A stretch of DNA of 7,241 bases from an uncultured Blautia sp. (GTDB taxonomy: Bacteria; Bacillota; Clostridia; Lachnospirales; Lachnospiraceae): the NCBI GenBank assembly GCA_900539145.1, contig UQAX01000070.1, positions 1-7,241 on the forward strand, written 5' to 3'. The position numbers and the translations under genes were made by a program. Under the pieces are notes generated by a model. It made no database searches and had not been told where the DNA came from. It saw nothing but the letters and a program-made list of their open reading frames with translations. This document shows positions 1-6,201 of this stretch, one piece after another. Within the stretch, counting starts at the first letter, position 1, and the number at the start of each line of letters is the position of its first letter.

Positions 1-108
1 CAATGAAACCAAGGGACACAGCGATTTTTTCATTTCTCAACTGTCAAAGATAGGATAATACCATAATCTCCTCTAAATTACCAGATATGTATGCTATTTC
101 TATCATAT

Positions 109-137
109 TTTTCAAATATTTCATACTTACACATAAT
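109..137 (+). promoter_or_regulatory. Weak candidate sigma-A promoter for the NifU-like/GGGtGRT operon
   Basis: TTTTCA (109-114) and CATAAT (132-137) are separated by 17 bp. They match the TTGACA/TATAAT consensus at 4 of 6 and 5 of 6 positions. In DNA this AT-rich such matches occur by chance, so this is only the best-looking candidate. It would place the transcription start about 145 nt before the first gene, upstream of both palindromes. Confidence 0.22.
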
Positions 138-237
138 TGTCTGAATTTACAAAAAAAGAAACCTGCAAGATTTTGAAGAAAAGGAAAAATAGGTCTGGAT
201 TTTTTTGTCACTTTATGAGAAAATAGGTTTGAATAAA

Positions 238-255
238 GCGTTAAATTATTGACGC
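238..255. promoter_or_regulatory. Rex-like inverted repeat (candidate operator)
   Basis: Two 7-bp arms, GCGTTAA and TTGACGC, are separated by 4 bp and are complementary except at one position. The 7-4-7 layout and the inner GTTAA-N4-TT(A/G)AC core match the usual clostridial operator of the NADH-sensing repressor Rex (TTGTTAA-N4-TTAACAA). The outer bases differ: GC replaces TT, and GC replaces AA. The repeat starts 52 bp before the first start codon, a suitable place for a repressor. Binding by Rex or any other regulator is inference. Confidence 0.3.
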
Positions 256-260
256 ATTTG

Positions 261-274
261 AAGTATATATACTT
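261..274. promoter_or_regulatory. 14-bp perfect palindrome next to the ribosome binding site
   Basis: AAGTATATATACTT is a perfect inverted repeat ending two bases before the AAAGGAG ribosome binding site. It could be a protein binding site or could form a small loopless AT-only structure in RNA. No regulator can be named from the sequence. Confidence 0.3.
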
Positions 275-275
275 G

Positions 276-282
276 AAAGGAG
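276..282 (+). promoter_or_regulatory. Ribosome binding site of the NifU-like gene
   Basis: AAAGGAG lies 7 nt before the ATG at 290. This spacing selects that ATG over the next in-frame ATG at codon 10. Confidence 0.8.
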
Positions 283-289
283 TTTTAAA

Positions 290-982
290 ATGATTTATTC
301 ACATGAAGTAGAAACAATGTGCCCAGTAGCACAGGGCGTGAATCACGGTGCAGCTCCAATTCCGGAAGAAGCAAAGTGGGTAAAAGCAAAAGAAATCAAA
401 GATATATCCGGTTTAACACACGGTGTAGGCTGGTGTGCTCCTCAGCAGGGTACTTGTAAGCTGACATTAAATGTTAAAGAAGGTATCATTCAGGAAGCAT
501 TAGTAGAAACAATCGGATGTTCCGGTATGACTCATTCTGCTGCTATGGCATCTGAAATTTTACCGGGAAGAACAATTCTGGAAGCATTAAACACTGACTT
601 AGTATGTGATGCAATCAACACAGCTATGAGAGAATTATTCTTACAGATTGTATACGGACGTACACAGAGTGCTTTCTCTGAAGACGGACTTCCAATCGGT
701 GCAGGTCTTGAAGACTTAGGTAAAGGATTACGTTCTCAGGTTGGTACAATGTACGGAACATTAAAGAAAGGTCCTCGTTATCTTGAAATGACAGATGGCT
801 ATGTAACAGGCATCGCTTTAAACGAAGATGATGAAATCATCGGTTACAAATTCGTAAGCTTTGGTAAAATGATGGACTTCATCAAAGCTGGTGATGACGC
901 AAACACAGCATTCGAAAAAGCTCAGGGACAGTACGGTCGTGTAGCTGACGCTGTTAAAATCATCGATCCACGTAAAGAGTAA
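290..982 (+). CDS. NifU/IscU-like iron-sulfur scaffold-type protein, partner of GGGtGRT protein
   Basis: This 230-residue protein has an N-terminal half resembling the NifU/IscU scaffold fold. Cysteines lie in a GVGWC segment (Cys49), a GTC segment (Cys56) and an IGCSG segment (Cys77), the last matching the IGCG-type motif around the second ligand of scaffold proteins. A further cysteine is at 106 and another at 11. The third IscU ligand region (His-Cys) is not recognisable, and residues about 130-230 have no counterpart in simple IscU proteins, so it is a divergent member rather than a housekeeping scaffold. It is cytosolic, with no signal peptide or membrane segment. A strong ribosome binding site fixes the start. 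It lies 41 nt upstream of the GGGtGRT gene and shares its terminator, indicating one operon. An Fe-S role is inferred from the family; no partner apoprotein can be named. No cysteine desulfurase gene is visible in the window. Confidence 0.8.
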   Translation: MIYSHEVETMCPVAQGVNHGAAPIPEEAKWVKAKEIKDISGLTHGVGWCAPQQGTCKLTLNVKEGIIQEALVETIGCSGMTHSAAMASEILPGRTILEALNTDLVCDAINTAMRELFLQIVYGRTQSAFSEDGLPIGAGLEDLGKGLRSQVGTMYGTLKKGPRYLEMTDGYVTGIALNEDDEIIGYKFVSFGKMMDFIKAGDDANTAFEKAQGQYGRVADAVKIIDPRKE

Positions 983-1010
983 TCAACGGGATTTGTCAGA
1001 ATAGAAATCA

Positions 1011-1015
1011 GGAGG
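1011..1015 (+). promoter_or_regulatory. Ribosome binding site of the GGGtGRT gene
   Basis: A GGAGG core, preceded by TCA, sits 8 nt before the ATG at 1024. It is strong and well spaced, consistent with high translation of the second gene of the operon. Confidence 0.8.
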
Positions 1016-1023
1016 ATAGGATA

Positions 1024-2034
1024 ATGGCTTTATTTGAATCATATGAAAGAAGAGAGAAACAAATTCTGGCTGTTTTAAAAGAGTACGGAATTAACTCTAT
1101 CGAAGAAGCGGCTGAAGTTACAAAAGCTGCCGGTTTAGATGTATACAAAATGGTTGAAGGAATTCAGCCAATCTGTTTTGAAAATGCAAAATGGGCTTAC
1201 ACCGTAGGCGCTGCTATCGCAATCAAAAAAGGCTGCAAAAGAGCTGCTGACGCTGCTGCTGCAATCGGTGAAGGTCTTCAGTCTTTCTGTATTCCGGGTT
1301 CTGTTGCAGACCAGCGTAAAGTAGGTCTTGGACATGGTAACTTAGGAAAAATGTTACTGGAAGAAGATACAAAATGCTTCGCTTTCTTAGCAGGTCACGA
1401 GTCTTTCGCTGCTGCTGAAGGCGCTATCGGTATCGCTGAAAAAGCAAACAAAGTTCGTAAAGAGCCTCTGCGTGTTATCTTAAACGGTTTAGGAAAAGAC
1501 GCTGCACAGATTATCGCTCGTATCAACGGATTTACTTATGTAGAAACTGAAATGGATTACTACACAGGCGAAGTAAAAGAAGTATTCCGCAAAGCTTACT
1601 CTGACGGACTTCGTGCAAAAGTTAACTGCTACGGTGCAAATGATGTAACAGAAGGTGTTGCTATCATGCACAAAGAAGGCGTTGACGTTTCCATCACAGG
1701 TAACTCTACAAACCCAACACGTTTCCAGCATCCAGTAGCTGGTACATACAAAAAAGAATGTGTTGAACAGGGTAAAAAATACTTCTCTGTTGCTTCCGGC
1801 GGTGGTACAGGACGTACACTTCACCCAGACAACATGGCTGCAGGTCCAGCTTCCTACGGTATGACAGATACTATGGGACGTATGCACTCTGACGCTCAGT
1901 TCGCTGGTTCTTCTTCTGTTCCTGCTCACGTAGAAATGATGGGACTTATCGGCGCTGGTAACAACCCAATGGTTGGTATGACTGTTGCTGTTGCTGTTGC
2001 TATTGAAGAAGCTGCTAAAGAAGGAAGATTTTAA
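1024..2034 (+). CDS. GGGtGRT family protein, function unknown
   Basis: The protein has 336 residues and carries the signature GGGTGRT at 259-265 that names the family. Other glycine-rich stretches are at about 100-110 (GLGHGNLGK), 154-158 (NGLGK) and 305-319 (a glycine- and methionine-rich segment before an Ala/Val-rich helix). Six cysteines (51, 71, 89, 118, 202, 246) are scattered rather than clustered as in ferredoxins. No signal peptide is seen. The Ala-rich C-terminal helix at 318-332 is flanked by charged residues and is probably not a membrane anchor. It is the second gene of an operon with the NifU-like protein, 41 nt downstream, and is closed by a strong terminator. Codon use is strongly biased (mostly CGT for Arg, GCT for Ala, GGT for Gly), suggesting high expression. 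I know of no established biochemical function. Because of its neighbour, a metal- or Fe-S-linked role is a reasonable guess only. Confidence 0.85.
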   Translation: MALFESYERREKQILAVLKEYGINSIEEAAEVTKAAGLDVYKMVEGIQPICFENAKWAYTVGAAIAIKKGCKRAADAAAAIGEGLQSFCIPGSVADQRKVGLGHGNLGKMLLEEDTKCFAFLAGHESFAAAEGAIGIAEKANKVRKEPLRVILNGLGKDAAQIIARINGFTYVETEMDYYTGEVKEVFRKAYSDGLRAKVNCYGANDVTEGVAIMHKEGVDVSITGNSTNPTRFQHPVAGTYKKECVEQGKKYFSVASGGGTGRTLHPDNMAAGPASYGMTDTMGRMHSDAQFAGSSSVPAHVEMMGLIGAGNNPMVGMTVAVAVAIEEAAKEGRF

Positions 2035-2067
2035 TTCTCACTTTCTGATGTAAATACTTAAAATGCG

Positions 2068-2110
2068 AAAGGATTTTGCAAGTTCAACTGTGGCTTGCAA
2101 AATCCTTTTT
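2068..2110 (+). terminator. Intrinsic terminator of the NifU-like/GGGtGRT operon
   Basis: A perfect 15-bp stem (2068-2082 with 2094-2108) encloses an 11-nt loop, and its descending arm runs into five T's (2106-2110). It begins 34 nt after the GGGtGRT stop codon. The same hairpin lies just past the end of the converging HipA-like gene. Read on the minus strand it has only a short, interrupted T tract, so any bidirectional action would be weaker in that direction. Confidence 0.9.
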
Positions 2111-2116
2111 CTATGC

Positions 2117-3195
2117 TTATATTCTTTTCAATAAGCTCAATCTTTTCTCAAACATTTCCCAATACTGAGGCAATGCTTCAAAATAATTTTTCTTTACCTC
2201 TTTTATCTGGTTAAGTCCTATCTTCTGTACCGCTTCTTCCGCTGCTTCTCTTTGACTCATTTTTTTGTAAAATGTCGTCTGGCAGTTTGCTCCATCTATA
2301 TTATCATAGGCGTAAAACGCTCGATTAAAATCCATAAGTTTGTGGAGAGAAATCGGCTTGTTATTTTTCGTGTCCACAAGCACTCCCCAGTTTCCCCAAT
2401 GCCTGTCTGTATTTCCTACTAAATAATCAATAATATTCATCATATAATAATTGTGGCTGTCTAAAGATAAAATATATTCTTTTACATCTCTATCATGGTT
2501 CTGTGCATATATCTCGAATGCTTCCATAGATGCAAGAGAGGTTTCCAACGAGGTAATATTCTCACTTTTTGTTACTTTTTCATGAGCAAAATATGATTTT
2601 TGATAGATAACCTGACTGACATCAAAGCATTGGCAAATCCTGCTTGCCAATAATTCTCTTTCCACAGTATCTTCTCCGCCGTCTTTTAGAAGTACAAACC
2701 CTTCTTCTTCCCTTTTCCATGCTTTTGGAAAGCATCCATTTGTAGATAAGTCCTTTGCAAGCTCATGATTATCTGCGGTATACTGTTTTCCCCGAAGAGA
2801 AATATCAATAAAAGTATTTTTCAAATGATTGTTATATAAATTAATTTTTTCAAAAGTTATTTCTTCACCTTTTTGACGTACCCAAAAAACATCTGTTAAA
2901 GAAGCACATCGATAGCTTAAAGCAATTTGCGCTCTTTCCCTATCAGTAACTGCCTGACGCATCCCAATGCTGTTGAGAATTTCTTTTGCATATTTTCTAT
3001 CTAAAGTAAGAACTCGTGTGGCACACCAATAATAAAAATTAGTTACGTTATTTACAAGTGTATCAATATCATCATTTTCCTCTAAATATAGATTATACGG
3101 TAAAAGCTTTCATCATAAATTTTACAAAATCCTGTTTCTGAAATTTCTGCAACTTTTCTGTTTTTCTGCATAATCTCATATATTTTTTTCTCCAC
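2117..3195 (-). pseudogene. HipA-like kinase gene, frameshifted near its 5' end
   Basis: The natural start is GTG at 3195, with GGAGGTG 7 nt upstream. Translation runs 37 codons and stops at TAG (3082-3084). Adding one T to the T run at 3102-3105 joins this frame to the downstream one, giving about 359 residues with a smooth junction (DESF then LPYNLYLEE). The downstream frame has no stops from 3103 to its end at 2117. Its first ATG (2962) has no ribosome binding site, so it is not a natural start. Counting from that ATG, kinase-like features are Lys93 after a hydrophobic strand, Glu103 (a possible helix-C glutamate), NTDRHWGNWG at 184-193 resembling the HipA catalytic loop (N-x-D-x-H-x-x-N), and MDFN at 210-213, the likely metal-binding Asp. 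HipA proteins are Ser/Thr kinases, often toxins paired with HipB. No HipB-like gene is adjacent. The loss may be real or a sequencing error. Confidence 0.7.
3102..3105 (-). other. Probable one-base deletion (frameshift site) in the HipA-like gene
   Basis: The coding strand has four T's here, and five would restore a single uninterrupted frame. A standard X XXY YYZ slippery heptamer is not present in the correct phase, and four T's is short for transcriptional slippage. A mutation or sequencing error is therefore more likely than programmed frameshifting. Confidence 0.6.
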
Positions 3196-3202
3196 GCTTC
3201 TT

Positions 3203-3209
3203 CACCTCC
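3203..3209 (-). promoter_or_regulatory. Ribosome binding site fixing the GTG start of the HipA-like gene
   Basis: GGAGGTG lies 7 nt before the GTG at 3195. It is the only strong ribosome binding site near this gene and shows that the original protein began about 78 codons before the first ATG of the surviving long frame. Confidence 0.75.
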
Positions 3210-3220
3210 GGTCTGTCTTC

Positions 3221-3249
3221 ATTCTAACACAGCGTCAATATTCTGTACA
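3221..3249 (-). promoter_or_regulatory. Candidate promoter of the HipA-like gene
   Basis: On the minus strand TGTACA (3244-3249) and TAGAAT (3221-3226) are separated by 17 bp, with 4 of 6 and 5 of 6 consensus matches. Transcription would start about 20 nt before the GTG ribosome binding site or less, giving a short leader. It sits directly after the terminator of the upstream glycolipid operon, where a new promoter is expected. Confidence 0.4.
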
Positions 3250-3252
3250 TAG

Positions 3253-3282
3253 AAAAAAGCTATCGCTATAACGATAACTTTT
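3253..3282 (-). terminator. Intrinsic terminator of the glycosyltransferase/VTT operon
   Basis: On the minus strand, an 8-bp stem with one G-T pair (3272-3279 with 3258-3265), extended by A-T pairs, encloses a 6-nt loop and runs into a six-T tract at about 3253-3258. It lies immediately after the stop codon of the VTT-domain gene (3288-3290). Confidence 0.8.
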
Positions 3283-3287
3283 CCCTT

Positions 3288-3881
3288 CTAAAACACATAT
3301 TTAATAAGCTCCATAATTCCCGTAAGCCCCAAACTATATAAAAAAATAGAACCCGGTTTTCCCAAAAGAATAATACATGTAAATTTCTTCAAGGACATTT
3401 TTGTCAGTCCGGCTATGTAACAAAGCAAATCATCCGGCGCTACGGGAAGAAAAATTGCCACGGCAAAGGCTTTATCAAAGGCTTTTCCTTTGTCCAGCCA
3501 GCCAATATATTTGTTATAATTTTTTTCACCGATAATATGATGGACAAACGGTCTTCCATAATGCTTTGACAAAAGAAATGCCAGAACAGAGCCCATGGCT
3601 ATTCCTACATAATTATATACAAATCCCCATACTGGTCCGAAAATCAGCACACCGCCCAGACATCCGATTGCTCCCGGCAAAATAGGAATGACTACCTGCA
3701 CCATCTGTATCAGGATAAAAAGGGCAGGAGCAAAAAGTCCAAAACGGTCTAAAAATGCCTGCAAAGACTCAGAAGATACAAAAAGCCGATTTTCAATTCC
3801 ATACCAGATAAACCATATCATTCCCGCCATGCCAAGAATGGTACATAAATTTAAACACATTGCTGTTTTTGTTTTTTCCAT
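3288..3881 (-). CDS. TVP38/TMEM64 (DedA-superfamily, VTT-domain) membrane protein
   Basis: This is a 197-residue integral membrane protein. Hydrophobic segments are at about 8-28, 50-70, 73-104 (probably a re-entrant plus membrane pair), 139-158 and 166-188. VTT/SNARE-associated features are visible: PILPGAIGCLGG at 66-77, LLSKHYGR at 103-110 after a Gly-rich membrane segment, and FLPVAPDDLLCYIAGL at 144-159, with the family's proline-rich motif and conserved AG. ATG 3881 was chosen because AGAGG lies 7 nt upstream; an ATG at 3941 would add 20 residues but has no comparable site. The start overlaps the end of the preceding glycosyltransferase gene by 31 nt, indicating translational coupling. 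Relatives act in lipid scrambling or flipping between membrane leaflets in bacteria and eukaryotes. Given its operon, a role in moving glycolipid or lipid precursor is plausible but inferred. Confidence 0.8.
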   Translation of the reverse strand: MEKTKTAMCLNLCTILGMAGMIWFIWYGIENRLFVSSESLQAFLDRFGLFAPALFILIQMVQVVIPILPGAIGCLGGVLIFGPVWGFVYNYVGIAMGSVLAFLLSKHYGRPFVHHIIGEKNYNKYIGWLDKGKAFDKAFAVAIFLPVAPDDLLCYIAGLTKMSLKKFTCIILLGKPGSIFLYSLGLTGIMELIKYVF

Positions 3882-4930
3882 AGTAAAACCTCTTTTTTCT
3901 CTGCCTGTTCCCGCAAAACTCTGTGGTAAAACTTTTTCCATTGCTCTCCTACCGCCTCTGTACTGTATCTTAAATGACCTTCATAAGAAGCATGGGCGCT
4001 TCTCTGATAAAAGTCCGGTTCTTCTTTCAGCTGTGTCAAAATTCTGATAAAATCAGAAGTTCCTTTTCCTCGCAAAGCATAGTCAAATAAAATTGGATTA
4101 TAAATAGAAAGGTCTCGAACCAGAACCGGCAAAGCGCAGTTCATAGACTCTAAAATTGTCATGGGAAACAGTTCTTCATAAGACGGCAGGAACATTACAT
4201 CTGCCATATTATAGACTTCATTCATTTTTTCCCTGTCTACAATTCCCAAGAACTTTATATTCTTTGGTGCATGTTTCATTGCTTCTCTGATTTCTTCATA
4301 CCCTTCTGAAATCTTTCCGAAAGAAAATCCGCCTGCCCAGACAAACTGACAATCCGGCATTTTTCTTGCAATTTCAATAAACTCCAGTACGCCTTTTCGC
4401 TTTTGCAACTGCCCTACACATAATACTGTAAATGTATCGTTTCCAATCTTACATTTCTTTCGGATTGCATTTCTCTTTTCCGTACTTAACGGATAAAAAT
4501 TTTTTTCTGAAACAACATTGGGAATATAGGTCACTTTTTCTCTCGGTATACCGTAATCTGCTAATTTATCAATGAAAACCGGATTGACCGTAACCAGATA
4601 ATCCATCTTTTTATAAAAGGAAATCATATACTTGTAAAAGGTATTTTTCGCAACCCTCGGAAGAGAAATGCTGTTTTCCACGGTTTCCGGAAGAAAATGT
4701 ACGTATCCCACTAAAGCGCTTTGCTTTCTCTTTGCCGGAATAGAAAAGTAATATTCCGGATTAATGGAATGATAATGCACAATCTCACATGGAGCTTTTG
4801 CATTTTCCAAAACAACTGCTTCCTGCTTCATTACCTGCTTTGCCAATGCAACTTGCTCATCATGAGCCGAAAGCACGCCCTGCCCTTTTACCATATCTGC
4901 TTTTGATAACATATTTATCTTCTTCATCAT
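3851..4930 (-). CDS. GT4 glycosyltransferase, LafB/CpoA-like (second sugar of membrane glycolipid)
   Basis: A 359-residue GT-B fold enzyme. The N-terminal acceptor domain carries ADMVKGQGV (11-19) and GYVHFLPET (75-83), which I associate with LafB/CpoA enzymes that add a second hexose to monoglucosyl-diacylglycerol. The C-terminal nucleotide-sugar domain has VGQLQKRKG at 172-180 (basic phosphate-binding residues) and a retaining GT4 E-x7-E motif (Glu253 and Glu261). There is no signal peptide or membrane span, so it is probably peripheral on the inner leaflet. Of the clustered ATGs, the one at 4930 is preferred because GAGGGG (4938-4943) is 7 nt upstream, while the ATG at 4936 is too close. 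An upstream ATG at 4969 would overlap the previous gene. The gene begins 2 nt after the LafA-like stop. The sugar donor (UDP-glucose or UDP-galactose) cannot be told from sequence. GT4 assignment is firm; the LafB-like role is moderate. Confidence 0.75.
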   Translation of the reverse strand: MMKKINMLSKADMVKGQGVLSAHDEQVALAKQVMKQEAVVLENAKAPCEIVHYHSINPEYYFSIPAKRKQSALVGYVHFLPETVENSISLPRVAKNTFYKYMISFYKKMDYLVTVNPVFIDKLADYGIPREKVTYIPNVVSEKNFYPLSTEKRNAIRKKCKIGNDTFTVLCVGQLQKRKGVLEFIEIARKMPDCQFVWAGGFSFGKISEGYEEIREAMKHAPKNIKFLGIVDREKMNEVYNMADVMFLPSYEELFPMTILESMNCALPVLVRDLSIYNPILFDYALRGKGTSDFIRILTQLKEEPDFYQRSAHASYEGHLRYSTEAVGEQWKKFYHRVLREQAEKKEVLLWKKQKQQCV

Positions 4931-4932
4931 TT

Positions 4933-6201
4933 TCATACCCCTCTCTTTAACAGTCCTTTTCTGTTCCATAAAATTCTGTTATAAGCTCTATGTGCCCATA
5001 CAGTAGCTTCTTTCTCTGCTTCCTGACGTTTCAGCACTTCTTTGTATAATCTTTCTGCCATTGTACAGAAATTCCATGTGGAATAGAGATAAGCGGTTTC
5101 TTTTGCTCTTAATCCCATTTCTGCTTTTCTTGTTTCATCCTCCAGAATATACTCCAAGTGCATTTTAAAATATTCATAAGTTTCATATTGGAAACCATTA
5201 TACCCGTCTGTAATTACCTGATTTAGGCATTCATCCTTACGGCACAGCGCCGGTCTTCCGCTGGCTAAGGCTTCAATATAGGTAATTCCCTGTGTCTCAC
5301 TGTTAGAGGCACATACAAAAACGTCTCCTAATTGATAGTAAATTCCCACGTCCTTCGGATTTACCATACCTGTAAAGATTACTTTTCCTGTCAAAGACAA
5401 GCTCTCGCTGATTTTTTCCAGCCGTTCTCTGTCAGGACCGTCTCCTACGATTAAAAGCGTTAAATTCTGTTTTTCTTCCTCATAGATAAGACGGGCAAAA
5501 TAATTTAAGATTTCTTCCAGGTTTTTCTCTTTTGCTAATCTTCCCACACTGACAAGCACCTTATTCTCAAGAGGAATGTTCCAATACTTTTTCAAATTTT
5601 CACATTCCTTTTCTGTCATTCTGCTTTGGAAATTTTTCAAATCAATGCCCGTAGGGATAACGGAAATCGGTTCTTCTACTTCATACTTTTCTAAAATTTT
5701 TTCTACTTTTTCCGTAGGTACAATTACCTGATTTGTTTTATTCAAAATACTTCTGGAAAGCTGTGCAACGATTTTTTTCTCAAAAGCTGCTCCTAGCTTA
5801 TAGGAGGACAAGCCTCCGGGAAGATAATGGATATAATCTTCATAAATCGTATGATAAGTATGAAGCAATGGACATTTACATTTCTTACTGATTTTTACTG
5901 CGTAGGAAAAAGTCATAAATTCGCACTGAGAATGTACAATGTCCGGTTTCCAGTCAATCAATTCCTGAATAAATCTTTCCACATGAGGAAGAACCGCTCT
6001 TGCGTTGGGATAAATCATTTTCAGATTTAAAGATTTTATGTAATATACATTTTCCTTTCGATAAGACTCATAAGTCGGTGATAATGTCAAAACTTTTACT
6101 TCATGTCCTCTTTCTTCCAATTCTTTCTTTAAATTCACAACGGATGTCACTACTCCATTGACAATCGGCTTGTACCAATCACTTGTTAATAATATCTTCA
6201 T
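4933..6201 (-). CDS. GT4 glycosyltransferase, LafA/alMGS-like diacylglycerol glucosyltransferase
   Basis: A 422-residue GT-B enzyme. The N terminus MKILLTSDWYKPIVNGV with a following TSVVNL segment is typical of the GT4 acceptor domain. HTYHTIYEDYIHY at 114-126 resembles the conserved segment of 1,2-diacylglycerol 3-alpha-glucosyltransferases (alMGS/LafA group). The donor domain has IPTGID at 182-187, VGRLAKEKN at 219-227, GDGPDRERL at 253-261 and the E-x7-E motif with Glu302 and Glu310 (ETQGITYIE). The family transfers glucose from UDP-glucose to diacylglycerol at the cytosolic membrane face, the first step to diglycosyl-diacylglycerol used as membrane lipid and lipoteichoic acid anchor. The start has GGGGG (6209-6213) 7 nt upstream. 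The last ~35 residues are basic and extend beyond the usual fold, perhaps for membrane contact. It is first in a three-gene operon. Exact acceptor specificity is inferred; other GT4 enzymes of envelope synthesis remain possible. Confidence 0.78.
   Translation of the reverse strand: MKILLTSDWYKPIVNGVVTSVVNLKKELEERGHEVKVLTLSPTYESYRKENVYYIKSLNLKMIYPNARAVLPHVERFIQELIDWKPDIVHSQCEFMTFSYAVKISKKCKCPLLHTYHTIYEDYIHYLPGGLSSYKLGAAFEKKIVAQLSRSILNKTNQVIVPTEKVEKILEKYEVEEPISVIPTGIDLKNFQSRMTEKECENLKKYWNIPLENKVLVSVGRLAKEKNLEEILNYFARLIYEEEKQNLTLLIVGDGPDRERLEKISESLSLTGKVIFTGMVNPKDVGIYYQLGDVFVCASNSETQGITYIEALASGRPALCRKDECLNQVITDGYNGFQYETYEYFKMHLEYILEDETRKAEMGLRAKETAYLYSTWNFCTMAERLYKEVLKRQEAEKEATVWAHRAYNRILWNRKGLLKRGV
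4938..4943 (-). promoter_or_regulatory. Ribosome binding site deciding the LafB-like start
   Basis: GAGGGG lies inside the last codons of the LafA-like gene, 7 nt before ATG 4930 and only 1 nt before ATG 4936. This supports 4930 as the start and a translation reinitiation arrangement, with the upstream stop at 4933-4935. Confidence 0.65.

Larger units (their letters stand above)
1..289. other. AT-rich intergenic leader upstream of the NifU-like gene
   Basis: No convincing coding region is visible on either strand. The only open frames are very short and lack a properly spaced ribosome binding site. The stretch is very AT-rich and has no tRNA-like or riboswitch-like fold that I can recognise. 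Its recognisable content is concentrated at the 3' end: an 18-bp inverted repeat (238-255), a 14-bp perfect palindrome (261-274) and the ribosome binding site (276-282) of the following gene. A possible sigma-A promoter lies at about 109-137, which would give a leader of roughly 145 nt. Confidence 0.6.

Noticed and set aside
48..127. Short minus-strand frame in the leader with an internal GAGGAG
   Set aside because: It is only about 26 codons, has no ribosome binding site before its first ATG, and shows no recognisable peptide.
247..255. Shared 9-mer TATTGACGC upstream of the NifU-like gene and, on the minus strand at 3232-3240, upstream of the HipA-like gene
   Set aside because: A single shared 9-mer between two intergenic regions can easily arise by chance, and the second copy lacks the inverted partner arm seen in the first.
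241..269. Possible promoter TTAAAT-17-TATATA
   Set aside because: The transcript would start at or within the ribosome binding site at 276-282, and the -35 match is poor. A promoter further upstream is more likely.
1489..1929. 146-codon open frame on the minus strand inside the GGGtGRT gene
   Set aside because: It is a shadow of a highly biased coding sequence on the other strand, with Cys/Ser/Thr-rich nonsense composition and no plausible ribosome binding site or relative.
3095..3110. Programmed -1 ribosomal frameshifting in the HipA-like gene
   Set aside because: No correctly phased slippery heptamer is present, and I see no clear downstream stimulatory structure. A mutation or sequencing error explains it more simply.
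3688..4047. 119-codon plus-strand open frame across the VTT and LafB-like genes
   Set aside because: It is antisense to two well-supported genes, has no family features and has a composition expected of a shadow frame.
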